Source: Rhodospirillaceae bacterium (GTDB lineage Bacteria > Pseudomonadota > Alphaproteobacteria > Rhodospirillales > Rhodospirillaceae). From it: a stretch of 64,000 nucleotides of DNA. This document shows positions 43,269 to 51,065 of this stretch, one piece after another; the first letter of the stretch is position 1, and each line of letters opens with the position of its first letter. A model generated the notes under the pieces. The model had not been told where the DNA came from. It saw only the letters and a program-made list of their open reading frames with translations, and did not search any database. The stretch spans positions 1 through 64,000 of the forward strand of contig JABJAH010000020.1 of assembly GCA_018666155.1 (NCBI GenBank), read 5' to 3'. Position numbers and translations under genes: made by a program.

Positions 43269-43739
43269 GTGAAACGCCTCCTCTCCGGCTTATTCCGTCT
43301 TATTCCGACCTCGGCCCTGCGACTGGGAATATTTCTCGCCAATGCCAAGTTTAACCAGGGCGCGGTTGCCGTGATCACTAACGATGAAGGGCATGTCTTG
43401 CTGCTGCGCCATGTCTTTCGCAAGAGTTATCCCTGGGGCTTTCCGTCGGGCTTTGTGAATGTGGGCGAAAATGCCGCAGCTGCCGCCTTGCGTGAACTGA
43501 AAGAAGAGACTGGGCTCCAGGCCATGGTCATCCATGTTGGGGCAACGGCGTTGGTTGCGCCAAGGCATCTCGAAACCGTTGTTTATGGTCACGTCCGTGT
43601 CGTCACACCGATTAAACTAAGCCACGAAATATTTGAAGCGCGTTGGGTGGTGCCAGATCAGGTGTCCCACGATGTTGTTCAGGGGTTGCGTCCTGATCAG
43701 CTTGCTTTGCTCTTGGCGGCAGCCGATCCGGAGTCATAG
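43269..43739 (+). CDS. NUDIX hydrolase
   Basis: About 156 residues with a complete NUDIX box, GFVNVGENAAAAALRELKEE followed by TG (about residues 61-82). It hydrolyses a nucleoside diphosphate linked to another moiety. The start is a GTG at 43269 without a strong ribosome site, 13 bp after the luciferase-like gene, so translation may depend on the upstream gene. The longer frame overlaps that gene and is rejected. It is followed after 9 bp by the acetoacetate-decarboxylase-like gene. Confidence 0.8.
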   Translation: MKRLLSGLFRLIPTSALRLGIFLANAKFNQGAVAVITNDEGHVLLLRHVFRKSYPWGFPSGFVNVGENAAAAALRELKEETGLQAMVIHVGATALVAPRHLETVVYGHVRVVTPIKLSHEIFEARWVVPDQVSHDVVQGLRPDQLALLLAAADPES

Positions 43740-43748
43740 GAGGTCACA

Positions 43749-44585
43749 ATGCTTAAAGGGTTTACCCGGCCATTTTCACCACAAGGGAAGGCCTCTGCCT
43801 TGCCGCCGTTGCCCTGGCTCTTCGCCGCTGACCAGGTGATGGTCCACTTTCGCGCCGACCCTGATGTGCTCGACTCCTATCTGCCGCCGCCCATGACGCC
43901 CAATCCGGATCGCCGCGGTGAAGCCTTTATGTGGACGCCTAATCTGCGTTGTCAGCCCGTCGACCCCGACGTCAATGCGACGATTCTCAATCCGGCTCGC
44001 ACACAATACAACGTCTGCGTGATCGCGGTGCCCGGCATGTTCGAAGGTAAGCCAGCGCTGATCAGTGCCTATCAATGGTGCGACCGGGATTGGCTGGTCA
44101 TTCTCAGTTGGATGATCGGGACCTGTGCCAAGCAAGTTGAGTTTCGTGACAACGGTGTTCACCCGCTATATGCGGCTGTCGGATCACCGCAAACTGGATC
44201 GTTGGGCACCACGTTCACGCGGGCCTTGTCGCGCAATGGCGAACAATTGATTCGTCTGGAGTACACGCCAGAGGAAATGATCGAGGCGTCAGAGATGTCT
44301 TTCTTCACCAGCGCCTTTCCATTGCTGTCTGAAAGGCACATCCCCGATTTCAATGTGCCCGCCACGGGCAAGCCGTTGGTCCATGACCTGACGCAAATGC
44401 TGTTAGAAGACGGCAATGCACAAAACTTTATGCGCGGCCCGGCGACGCTGGACTTCAATGCTTTCGCCGACAACGAAGAATTAGGACCGTTACAGCCAAC
44501 AGAGGTTCTTGGCGGATATCGCTGGCAAACGTCTTGGGTTATGCCCGGGATCAAGGTCGCCCATGACTACCTGAAGGACGCATAA
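43749..44585 (+). CDS. Acetoacetate decarboxylase family protein
   Basis: 278 residues with the ADC-like order: SYLPPPMTPNPDRRGEAFMW, NVCVIAVPGMFEGKPALISAYQWCDRDW, GTCAKQVEFRD and PATLDFNAFADNEELGPLQPTEVLGGYRW. It has a Lys in CAKQVEF near the usual catalytic-lysine region, but I cannot confirm it as the Schiff-base residue. Relatives act on beta-keto acids or are repurposed in secondary metabolism. Third gene of the luciferase-like/NUDIX/ADC run; AGGAGGT precedes the ATG. Confidence 0.75.
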   Translation: MLKGFTRPFSPQGKASALPPLPWLFAADQVMVHFRADPDVLDSYLPPPMTPNPDRRGEAFMWTPNLRCQPVDPDVNATILNPARTQYNVCVIAVPGMFEGKPALISAYQWCDRDWLVILSWMIGTCAKQVEFRDNGVHPLYAAVGSPQTGSLGTTFTRALSRNGEQLIRLEYTPEEMIEASEMSFFTSAFPLLSERHIPDFNVPATGKPLVHDLTQMLLEDGNAQNFMRGPATLDFNAFADNEELGPLQPTEVLGGYRWQTSWVMPGIKVAHDYLKDA

Positions 44586-44590
44586 AGAGA

Positions 44591-44654
44591 ACCGGGCCCA
44601 TCCCCTCAGATGAGCCCGGTGTGTGTCTGGTCTCCGTCGCGCAACGGACCAGAC
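44591..44654. terminator. Two strong hairpins at a convergent gene junction
   Basis: Hairpin 1 pairs ACCGGGC (44591-44597) with GCCCGGT (44614-44620) and extends inward with CATC/GATG after one mismatch. Hairpin 2 pairs GTCTGGT (44625-44631) with ACCAGAC (44648-44654), then CCGT with ACGG across CGCGCA. A weaker CCGC/GCGG stem followed by TTTT ends at 44698. The location between a plus-strand gene ending at 44585 and a minus-strand gene ending at 44697 fits a two-way terminator, though long T-runs are missing. Confidence 0.55.
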
Positions 44655-44696
44655 TGCTGACGGCTCCCCTTAAGCCGCGAGTTTACTGCAGCGGTT

Positions 44697-45188
44697 TTAG
44701 TTAATCGCCGAGACGGTGCAGCCAACGACGTAACCGATCTGGTTGTCGTCCGGATTGCGCAGGGGCAAATCTAAAGCCAGGAAATCTATCGGCGCTGTGT
44801 ATTGCTGATCTGCAATGCCGCTTTGTAAGTGACCTTGGCCATCGGCCAAAACGGGGTTCAGCCGCTCAGCCCAGTTAATCTCGGCCAGGGTTCCGTCGTC
44901 GGTGGTGACGGTTTCGCCGGTTAAGTCTTGGCCGATCAGCGTCGAAACCGCGGACCCGCAAAATTCGAAAGAAAAGCGGTCATCGTCTAATTTATGAAGA
45001 ACGGTGACATAGGGCATGGCCTCACCGAGGGCCATCATCTTGAACTCACCCCAACGTGGGGCTTGGCCCTCCGCCAGGTTGCACCAGTATTTGGCGATAT
45101 CGATGAGAGGTGTGGGCATTCCACCACTGGGGGTGGCGGGCGCAGCCTTTGCTACGGTGTGAACGTCCATGTGAATGTGTTGCATCAT
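44697..45188 (-). CDS. PAS-domain protein (PAS_5 type)
   Basis: About 163 residues. The single recognisable unit is a PAS_5-like fold: IAKYWCNLAEGQAPRWGEFKMMAL, MPYVTVLHKLDDDRFSFEFCGSAV, TLIGQDLTGETVTT and the closing strands DLPLRNPDDNQIGYVVGCTV. No output domain follows, as in most single-PAS alphaproteobacterial proteins, so it may sense a ligand or redox state through a partner. The start is uncertain: ATG at 45188 follows TAGGACAC, while ATG at 45206 and 45296 extend the N-terminus by 6 and 36 residues without homology. Confidence 0.6.
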   Translation of the reverse strand: MMQHIHMDVHTVAKAAPATPSGGMPTPLIDIAKYWCNLAEGQAPRWGEFKMMALGEAMPYVTVLHKLDDDRFSFEFCGSAVSTLIGQDLTGETVTTDDGTLAEINWAERLNPVLADGQGHLQSGIADQQYTAPIDFLALDLPLRNPDDNQIGYVVGCTVSAIN

Positions 45189-45350
45189 TTGTGTCCTAGT
45201 CGGCATAGGGGCTGGCCTTGTTCTTTCCTGCGTGTCTTGCCCGTCTGCCCTACTAACGTTTTCAAGGTGACGTCGGTTGCGTTGGGTCGTTGACATTTTT
45301 GTGAGCGCGCCGTCACCGTTAGGCGGGAAACAACAAAGGTCAGTTCCACT

Positions 45351-45893
45351 ATGAGTAGAAACACCCTGATCGCTGCGTTTTGCCTGATGTGTGTGGGCGC
45401 GGAAAGTGTTGCCGCGCAGCCGACTCTGACGCCGGTTCGTCGCACCACCATTGTCACCTCCGATGTCGAAGGGTCGCTCCGGTTCTACCGCGACATTCTT
45501 GGCTTTACCGTTGAATACGACCGGACGGTCACCGATTCAGGCACACTCGCTTTGTTGGCGCCGGGTGCAAAAGAAGGGCGTGCGATCGCGCTGCGCTACG
45601 GCGAAAAAATGGGCGGCTCTATCGGTCTGTTCTGGACGCCTGGTCTCCCTGCGCAAACCGCCTGTGTGTCACCCGCATTGCCCGGATCCGTTTCGGTATT
45701 GCTGCTGACCGATGATCTTGCTGATCTGCGTGCTCGGCTCGATGCGGCCGAGGTGCCTGGCGTGACTCCGACCGCGTCGTACAACCAGTCGCGCGGCCCG
45801 ACCGATGTCTATTCGGTGTTTGACCCCAACTGTGTTCGGGTTGCGATTGCGGAAATCAAAAACGAATCTCTTGGTGAAAGTTTAGACAAATGA
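45351..45893 (+). CDS. Exported VOC (glyoxalase/bleomycin-resistance) family protein
   Basis: 180 residues with a Sec leader (LIAAFCLMCVGAESVAAQ) and a VOC core: PVRRTTIVTSDVEGSLRFYRDILGFTVEYD, SVSVLLLTDDLADLRARLDAAEV, DVYSVFDPNCVRVAIAE. Members bind metals for dioxygenation, isomerisation or glyoxalase chemistry. Periplasmic VOC proteins are less common. It overlaps the tannase-type gene by 4 bp and shares its export route, so the two probably act together outside the inner membrane. Confidence 0.8.
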   Translation: MSRNTLIAAFCLMCVGAESVAAQPTLTPVRRTTIVTSDVEGSLRFYRDILGFTVEYDRTVTDSGTLALLAPGAKEGRAIALRYGEKMGGSIGLFWTPGLPAQTACVSPALPGSVSVLLLTDDLADLRARLDAAEVPGVTPTASYNQSRGPTDVYSVFDPNCVRVAIAEIKNESLGESLDK

Positions 45894-47473
45894 CGCGACT
45901 ACTCTTAGCGGCTACCGCTCTGGTTTTGTGTGTGGCAAATCCCGGTTTTGCCCAAGGCACCGATACGTGCGCCGCGCTTAGGTCTCAAGATTTCACCGCC
46001 ATCCCAGATGCGCCGACGGCGATCACCGCAACGACCATCGTGCCCGCCGCCGAAGGCCTACCCGAATACTGCCGTGTGCGCGGCACCATTGTCCCCGCCA
46101 TCGCCTTCGAACTGCGCCTGCCGACTCAAACCTGGAACGAAAAATTCCTCATGCAGGGCTGTGGCGGTATGTGCGGCATTATCAACATGGCTGCGGCGGA
46201 GGATGCGCTGGCCCGCAACTACGCTGTCATCAATCAGAACATGGGCCACGACAGTCAGCCTTTCGTCGCCACCTGGGCCTACAACAATCTCCAGGGTGAG
46301 ATCGATTTCGGTTTTCGCTCCACCCATGTCACCGCCGTCGCGGCAAAAGTTTTAGTCGAGGCCTACTACGGTAAGGCGCCCGACTATTCCTACTTCAAGG
46401 GATGCTCCACCGGAGGCCGTCAGGCCATGGTCCAGGCGCAACGGTTCCCCTGGGACTTTGACGGCATCATCGCCGGTGCACCGGTGCTGAACGAAATCGG
46501 CGACGGCATGCTGCATCTCATCTGGTCCGGGCGTGCCAATTTGGATGAAGAGGGCAAACCGATTTTGTCGCCCGATAAACTGCCGCTTATTCGCAACGCT
46601 GTCCTGGCCTCCTGTGACGCCGACGACGGTGTCGAAGACGGCGTGCTGCAAGATCCCAGAACCTGCGATTGGCAACCCAGCGACATGCAATGCAGTGGGC
46701 AATCCATGGGCCAATGCCTCACCGCGGCTGAGGTCGGTGCGGTGGAACGAATTTATACCGGCGCACACAACTCAAACGGTCAACGTATTTTCCCCGGCGG
46801 TATGTCCAAGGGCTCAGAATACGAATGGTCGCCAGCGTTTGTCGCCGCCGATGGTGCCTCCCCGTCGGTGCTCAATCCTAATGGCATGATCGGTCAATTC
46901 GCCCGTTACCTCGCCTACTGGGAAGATGGCAACGGCCCAGGCAGTGATCCACTGACCTTTGACTGGGATCGTGATCCGCCGCGTCTGGCCATGACCGAAG
47001 CGCTGTATAACGCGCAGAATCCAGACCTGCGAAAATTCCGCGATGCCGGCAATAAGCTGGTGCTTTATCATGGCTGGGATGATCTGGAGGTTCCGCCCGG
47101 GCTGTCGGTCGACTATTACGAAACGGCAGCCAAGACCATGGGCGGGTATGACGCGACCCAAGAGTTTTTCCGTTTGTTTATGATTCCCAGCATGGCCCAC
47201 TGTCGCCGTGGCCCCGGAGCGGATGCCTTCGATACCATCTCAGCCATCGAAGCTTGGGTGGAAACCGGCAAAGCACCCGATGCGTTGACGTCCTATCACT
47301 TGAAAAAGCCTCAGGCCTACAATGGCTTGCCGCGCATCCGCTATCCGATTTCAGAGGATGTCTATGATTGGACTCGCCCGGTGTATCCGTACCCGGCTTC
47401 TGCGACTTGGTCTGGCGAGGGTGATTGGAAAGAGGCTGAGAGTTGGGAGTCCGGCGGTGCAATCGCAGACTAA
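45890..47473 (+). CDS. Tannase/feruloyl esterase family hydrolase
   Basis: 527 residues with a Sec leader (LLLAATALVLCVANPGFAQ). It has the CS-D-HC layout of the family: C172-S173 in GCSTGG (nucleophile S173), the acid in YHGWDDLEVPPG and H-C in PSMAHCRRG, where the two Cys form the catalytic-site disulfide. It hydrolyses esters of aromatic acids such as gallate or ferulate, or MHET-like esters, in the periplasm. It is coupled to a VOC gene. Of all the hydrolases here it is the best evidence for aromatic ester substrates. Confidence 0.85.
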   Translation: MTRLLLAATALVLCVANPGFAQGTDTCAALRSQDFTAIPDAPTAITATTIVPAAEGLPEYCRVRGTIVPAIAFELRLPTQTWNEKFLMQGCGGMCGIINMAAAEDALARNYAVINQNMGHDSQPFVATWAYNNLQGEIDFGFRSTHVTAVAAKVLVEAYYGKAPDYSYFKGCSTGGRQAMVQAQRFPWDFDGIIAGAPVLNEIGDGMLHLIWSGRANLDEEGKPILSPDKLPLIRNAVLASCDADDGVEDGVLQDPRTCDWQPSDMQCSGQSMGQCLTAAEVGAVERIYTGAHNSNGQRIFPGGMSKGSEYEWSPAFVAADGASPSVLNPNGMIGQFARYLAYWEDGNGPGSDPLTFDWDRDPPRLAMTEALYNAQNPDLRKFRDAGNKLVLYHGWDDLEVPPGLSVDYYETAAKTMGGYDATQEFFRLFMIPSMAHCRRGPGADAFDTISAIEAWVETGKAPDALTSYHLKKPQAYNGLPRIRYPISEDVYDWTRPVYPYPASATWSGEGDWKEAESWESGGAIAD

Positions 47474-47477
47474 AAGA

Positions 47478-48083
47478 CTAGTCGTCTTTATGCCCTCTAA
47501 GCCACTCCGACAAACGGGTCATGGTTGAGTCCAGCTCCGACATCTTGAGCGCTCCGGCAGCAGCATAGAGACAGGAGAACCCACCGAGGAAAACAACGAT
47601 GCCCAACGCGAGCTCAAGAAAGATTGCGACGTTGACCCAGATCGAAGACAGCAGCGTATAGCTCCAAGCCAGCACTGCATTCATCCACAAGTAGACCATG
47701 GCAAGGTCGCCCACGGGTGTTTCCAGAAGAGCGTCGGGTACGCCGTCGGTTAAGGTTAATACCGTTGCTTCAACGAATGGATCGATTGCGACGGAAAGTG
47801 CCAGCCCAACCAAGAAATAGGTTAAGGCACTGCCCAGCGCTTGCGCCGATTGACCCAAGGGCTCGTCATCGGAGTCCTCGAGTTCGGTATCGCCTGATGT
47901 CGCGTAGACGAAAATTGTTGCGACCAGGGTTAGCCCCGTCATGATTGCGAACAGACTAGGATTGAGAATTTGATCCATCGCCTGAAACCAAGCCAAAGCC
48001 ATGGGCGGCGCAAAAACCAATAGAATCCCAAGTCCAAGAATGACCAATACAAAGAGCCAAATATTTCGAAGGACCTTGGCCAT
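47478..48083 (-). CDS. Uncharacterised multi-pass membrane protein
   Basis: 201 residues with about five hydrophobic segments (about 7-30, 42-62, 84-108, 125-150 and 154-180), an acidic cytoplasmic-side loop with GDTELEDSDDEPLG and a charged tail (TRLSEWLRGHKDD). I do not recognise a family. The minus-strand gene ends 4 bp from the tannase-type gene in convergent orientation. It is followed upstream by the longest gene-poor stretch in the window. Confidence 0.6.
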   Translation of the reverse strand: MAKVLRNIWLFVLVILGLGILLVFAPPMALAWFQAMDQILNPSLFAIMTGLTLVATIFVYATSGDTELEDSDDEPLGQSAQALGSALTYFLVGLALSVAIDPFVEATVLTLTDGVPDALLETPVGDLAMVYLWMNAVLAWSYTLLSSIWVNVAIFLELALGIVVFLGGFSCLYAAAGALKMSELDSTMTRLSEWLRGHKDD

Positions 48084-48181
48084 TTTCTATTCCCGTAACG
48101 AGTTCAAACTGATGGTCGGGAGAGTGACATTCCCGTTGAGTCGGCGCTAGAGCTAAGCCGTTGTTTTAACGCGCCAAAAAT

Positions 48182-48198
48182 TCGTGCATGGGCTCGTT
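48182..48198 (+). repeat. 17-bp direct repeat, copy 1
   Basis: TCGTGCATGGGCTCGTT occurs here and again, unchanged, at 48251-48267, with 69 bp between starts. It may be a duplicated operator in the region before the NylB-like gene at 48425 or the trace of a short duplication. Confidence 0.5.
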
Positions 48199-48250
48199 TA
48201 TTTTTCGACTTAAGTCATTGATTTAAAAGAAGAAAATACCAGAACACGGG

Positions 48251-48267
48251 TCGTGCATGGGCTCGTT
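48251..48267 (+). repeat. 17-bp direct repeat, copy 2
   Basis: Exact second copy of the 17-bp word at 48182. It lies about 158 bp before the NylB-like start. The DNA around the two copies does not otherwise match. Confidence 0.5.
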
Positions 48268-48424
48268 CCTCGCAAAACGGGATTTCCAACGTCCCGGCAG
48301 CTGCTTTTCCAGCCCCTTTTTATTTCCACTGGCTGATCACCCCCAATCCTTTTGACTCGCCAACACCTCGTCATCCCGGCAGCATAGGACAACGAAAAAT
48401 AAGGTCACATCAGGGGATTTTTCT

Positions 48425-49699
48425 ATGCGTAGACTTACGACCGCGGGCTTTGCTGCCACGCTTGCACTTGGGTCACTTCAGGCTTGCGCGCAAACCACCA
48501 ACCGTCCTCTTGATATGACGCCGGAGCAAATCCAGGAAAAGGTCGACTGGGTCACTGACGTCGAGGCGCAGGACTACGAATTCTGGCGGCGCTATCGCGA
48601 CCAGCCCGATCAAGCCGCGTTCCGTCAGCCGCAAGACTGGTACAATCCGATGATCCTCGTCGACGGCGGCAATCAGCCCTACTTACCCCGCGCTGACAAA
48701 GATGAAGCACCGACAATTTCCGGTGACGCTCTGAAGGTTGCGACCGACTGGGCGATGGAGCGGGAAACCCAAGCCTTTATCGTCTATCACCAGGGCAAGA
48801 TCCGGCATGAAGCATACATGGACGGTTTCCACGATACCTCGCCGATCAGTTCGCACTCCTGGGTGAAAACGTTGCACGGCATCGTCACTGGCTTTGCCGT
48901 CGCTGACGGTGACATCGCGAGCCTCGATGACCCCATCGAGAACTATTTGCACGAGTGGAAAGATGATCCACGGGGTCAGATCACCGTGCGCCAGGTGCTG
49001 GAAAACAGGACCGGCCTTGCAGCGCCCTTTGATAATCAAGGACAACCATGGTCCCAGGGTATTCAATCGGTCGAGGGCGCGGACATCTGGGGGACAACGC
49101 TGCTCACGCCACTAGAAAAAGAGCCCGGCTCAGCCTTCGCCCATAACAACCCGAACACACAACTTCTCGGCATGATTTTACACCGTGCGACGGGCAAGAA
49201 TTTTGCGGCCTATCTTGGTGAGAAATTGTGGAAGCCAATGGGTGCTCAACGGGGCGCGCTACGCAAAGACGGCAACGGCGGCAATGTCATTTCATATTGC
49301 TGTTTTCTGTCTGCGCCAGCGGATTGGATGCGCATTGCCCACTTGTTAAAAGAAGACGGCAGGCTGCCCGATGGCACTCGGCTGCTTCCGGAAGGCTGGG
49401 TTGATCAAATGCTCACCGGGTCTGAGCAGAACCCCAATTACGGCTTCCAAATCTGGATGGATCACGAATTCAACGAGACCCGGCCCTACTACCCGGACAT
49501 GCCGCCCCAGTTCGCCAACACCCACTCAGAGCCATTCGCAGTGGATGATTTCTTTTATCTCGATGGCGGCGGCAAGGTGCGCATTTGGATCAGCCGCAAG
49601 CTGGACCTGATTGTCCTACGCACCGGCTATCCGCCGCCCAAGGGCATGGGCTTTGACGAACCTGTTCTGCCTAACACGATTGTCCGCGGCATTTTGTAA
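48425..49699 (+). CDS. NylB-like serine hydrolase (beta-lactamase fold), copy 3
   Basis: 424 residues. The leader ATLALGSLQACAQ is short and ends in L-Q-A-C, a possible though non-ideal lipobox, so lipoprotein anchoring is possible. SxxK is S145-W-V-K148. At the catalytic Tyr position it has H240 in AFAHNNPNTQLLG. The vicinal cysteines are C292-C293 in SYCCFLSAPADWMRIA. Compared with the copies at 10210 and 13567 it has a longer N-terminal part (about 25 residues). It starts a plus-strand run with SnoaL, SDR, DUF1838 and VPAGTF genes. AGGGGA precedes the ATG. Confidence 0.8.
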   Translation: MRRLTTAGFAATLALGSLQACAQTTNRPLDMTPEQIQEKVDWVTDVEAQDYEFWRRYRDQPDQAAFRQPQDWYNPMILVDGGNQPYLPRADKDEAPTISGDALKVATDWAMERETQAFIVYHQGKIRHEAYMDGFHDTSPISSHSWVKTLHGIVTGFAVADGDIASLDDPIENYLHEWKDDPRGQITVRQVLENRTGLAAPFDNQGQPWSQGIQSVEGADIWGTTLLTPLEKEPGSAFAHNNPNTQLLGMILHRATGKNFAAYLGEKLWKPMGAQRGALRKDGNGGNVISYCCFLSAPADWMRIAHLLKEDGRLPDGTRLLPEGWVDQMLTGSEQNPNYGFQIWMDHEFNETRPYYPDMPPQFANTHSEPFAVDDFFYLDGGGKVRIWISRKLDLIVLRTGYPPPKGMGFDEPVLPNTIVRGIL

Positions 49700-49739
49700 G
49701 CCGCATTTCGTTCCACGCTAAAACCCCAAGGAGAGTCTG

Positions 49740-50216
49740 ATGCAGACATCCCTAAAGTTTGCTGTGTGCCTGTTCGCGATCGCCACACTGATTTTTGTTG
49801 TCCCGACGGTAAGCGCCCAGACAGACGCAGAGGTTGCGGCGGCGCGGGACGCCATTTGGGCCAAGGAACAACGCATCTATCTCGGCCGCGCTGAGGGTGG
49901 TTTGACCTTTTACCTCGACAACGCGTCCGACCGCTATGTCGGATGGCCGCCCTTCGCCCCCGCGCCGACGGACCTCTCTGGCTTGACCGCCACGTCTAAT
50001 GAGATGGCGGGCAACAATGCCGAGAAGCTGACGATGGAGCTCGTCGACTTTACCTTGGAAGGCGATACGGGCGTAATTTATTACCAGACCCACAGGACCA
50101 TGTTGCCCGATGGAACGGCTGTCGATCAGCACTGGGAAGTGATTCATGTTTGGGGCCGGACCAGCGGGGATTGGAAGATCTTCGGAGCTATGGCGCGAGG
50201 GAAGCCTGACCGATGA
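49740..50216 (+). CDS. Exported SnoaL-like/DUF4440 protein
   Basis: 158 residues with a Sec leader (FAVCLFAIATLIFVVPTVSAQ) ahead of an NTF2-type fold: VAAARDAIWAKEQRIYLGRAEGG, then EKLTMELVDFTLEGDTGVIYYQTHRTM and the closing VDQHWEVIHVWGRTSGDWKIFG. The last segment is the closest match to the cut remnant at 3161-3253. It ends in ATGA shared with the SDR gene, so the pair is coupled. The ligand is unknown. Confidence 0.8.
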   Translation: MQTSLKFAVCLFAIATLIFVVPTVSAQTDAEVAAARDAIWAKEQRIYLGRAEGGLTFYLDNASDRYVGWPPFAPAPTDLSGLTATSNEMAGNNAEKLTMELVDFTLEGDTGVIYYQTHRTMLPDGTAVDQHWEVIHVWGRTSGDWKIFGAMARGKPDR

Positions 50217-50968
50217 CTCAACTAAAAGACAAAACGGCTCTCATTACCGGCGCCAACCGCGGGATCGGGGCAGGGGTCGCTCGCGCTTTTGCCGCTGAGG
50301 GAGCGGCCGTTGCGATCAACTATCCCAACGCCGCTTCTGCTGACGAGGCCAACGCCCTCTGTGCCGAAATCGAAGCGGCGGGTGCCAAAGCCATCGCAGT
50401 CGAGGGTGACGTCACGGAAGAGAAAGTTGTTGAAGCGATGGTCGCACAAGCCATCGCAGGATTGGGGCGTATTGATATTCTAGTAAACAACGCGGGCATC
50501 GCCCACGCTGCACCGGTCGAAGATATCCCTGTCGACATGTGGGATAAAGTTTTCGCCGTACATGTGCGCGGCACGTTCCTCACCTGCAAACATACTCTGC
50601 GACATATGTACGAACGCAGTTCAGGGCGCATCATCAACACGACGTCACAGCTCGCCTATCTTGGGGCGGCAGGCTTCGCGCACTACACCGCCGCTAAAGG
50701 TGCGCTTGTGACCTTTACTCGGACACTAGCGCTGGAAGCGGCATCGAAAGGGGTGGGTGTTAACGCAGTTGCGCCCGGTGCAACTAGAACGGCGATGCTT
50801 GAAGACGTGCCCGAGGATATTCTAGAAGGCATCCGCCAAAGCATTCCGCTGGGCAAGCTCGCCGAGATCGATGACATCGTGCCCAGTTATGTGTTCCTGG
50901 CGTCCGATGGTGCCAAGCACTATGTCGGCCAAGTGATCAGCCCTAACGGCGGAGACATGTTCCTGTAG
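50213..50968 (+). CDS. Short-chain dehydrogenase/reductase, FabG-like
   Basis: 251 residues of the classical SDR type: ITGANRGIGAG (11-21), LVNNAGIAHA, catalytic Ser, Tyr and Lys in TTSQLAYLGAAGFAHYTAAKG with the usual 13-residue Ser-Tyr spacing, and a VAPGATRTAML tail. This separates it from the SDR trio at 29612-35192. It likely reduces a keto group of a catabolic intermediate with NAD(P)H. It is translationally coupled to the SnoaL-like gene, and a DUF1838 gene follows after 97 bp. Confidence 0.85.
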   Translation: MTQLKDKTALITGANRGIGAGVARAFAAEGAAVAINYPNAASADEANALCAEIEAAGAKAIAVEGDVTEEKVVEAMVAQAIAGLGRIDILVNNAGIAHAAPVEDIPVDMWDKVFAVHVRGTFLTCKHTLRHMYERSSGRIINTTSQLAYLGAAGFAHYTAAKGALVTFTRTLALEAASKGVGVNAVAPGATRTAMLEDVPEDILEGIRQSIPLGKLAEIDDIVPSYVFLASDGAKHYVGQVISPNGGDMFL

Positions 50969-51065
50969 GGGACACAAATAAACCAAGACACTGTCTGTAT
51001 GGTAACGTGGGGTACGCTGTCTCCGGTTAAGTTAGCCCGCCGCCCAGAGTAACGAGGAACACGCA

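Larger units (their letters stand above)
48084..48424. other. Gene-poor stretch with repeats
   Basis: About 340 bp with no supportable gene. It holds a 17-bp direct repeat (48182-48198 and 48251-48267), a perfect 10-bp palindrome GACTTAAGTC (48207-48216) between the copies, an AT-rich patch after it, and a CGGGA/TCCCG stem near 48279. It separates a minus-strand membrane protein gene from the third NylB-like gene, so divergent promoters are expected here. Confidence 0.4.
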
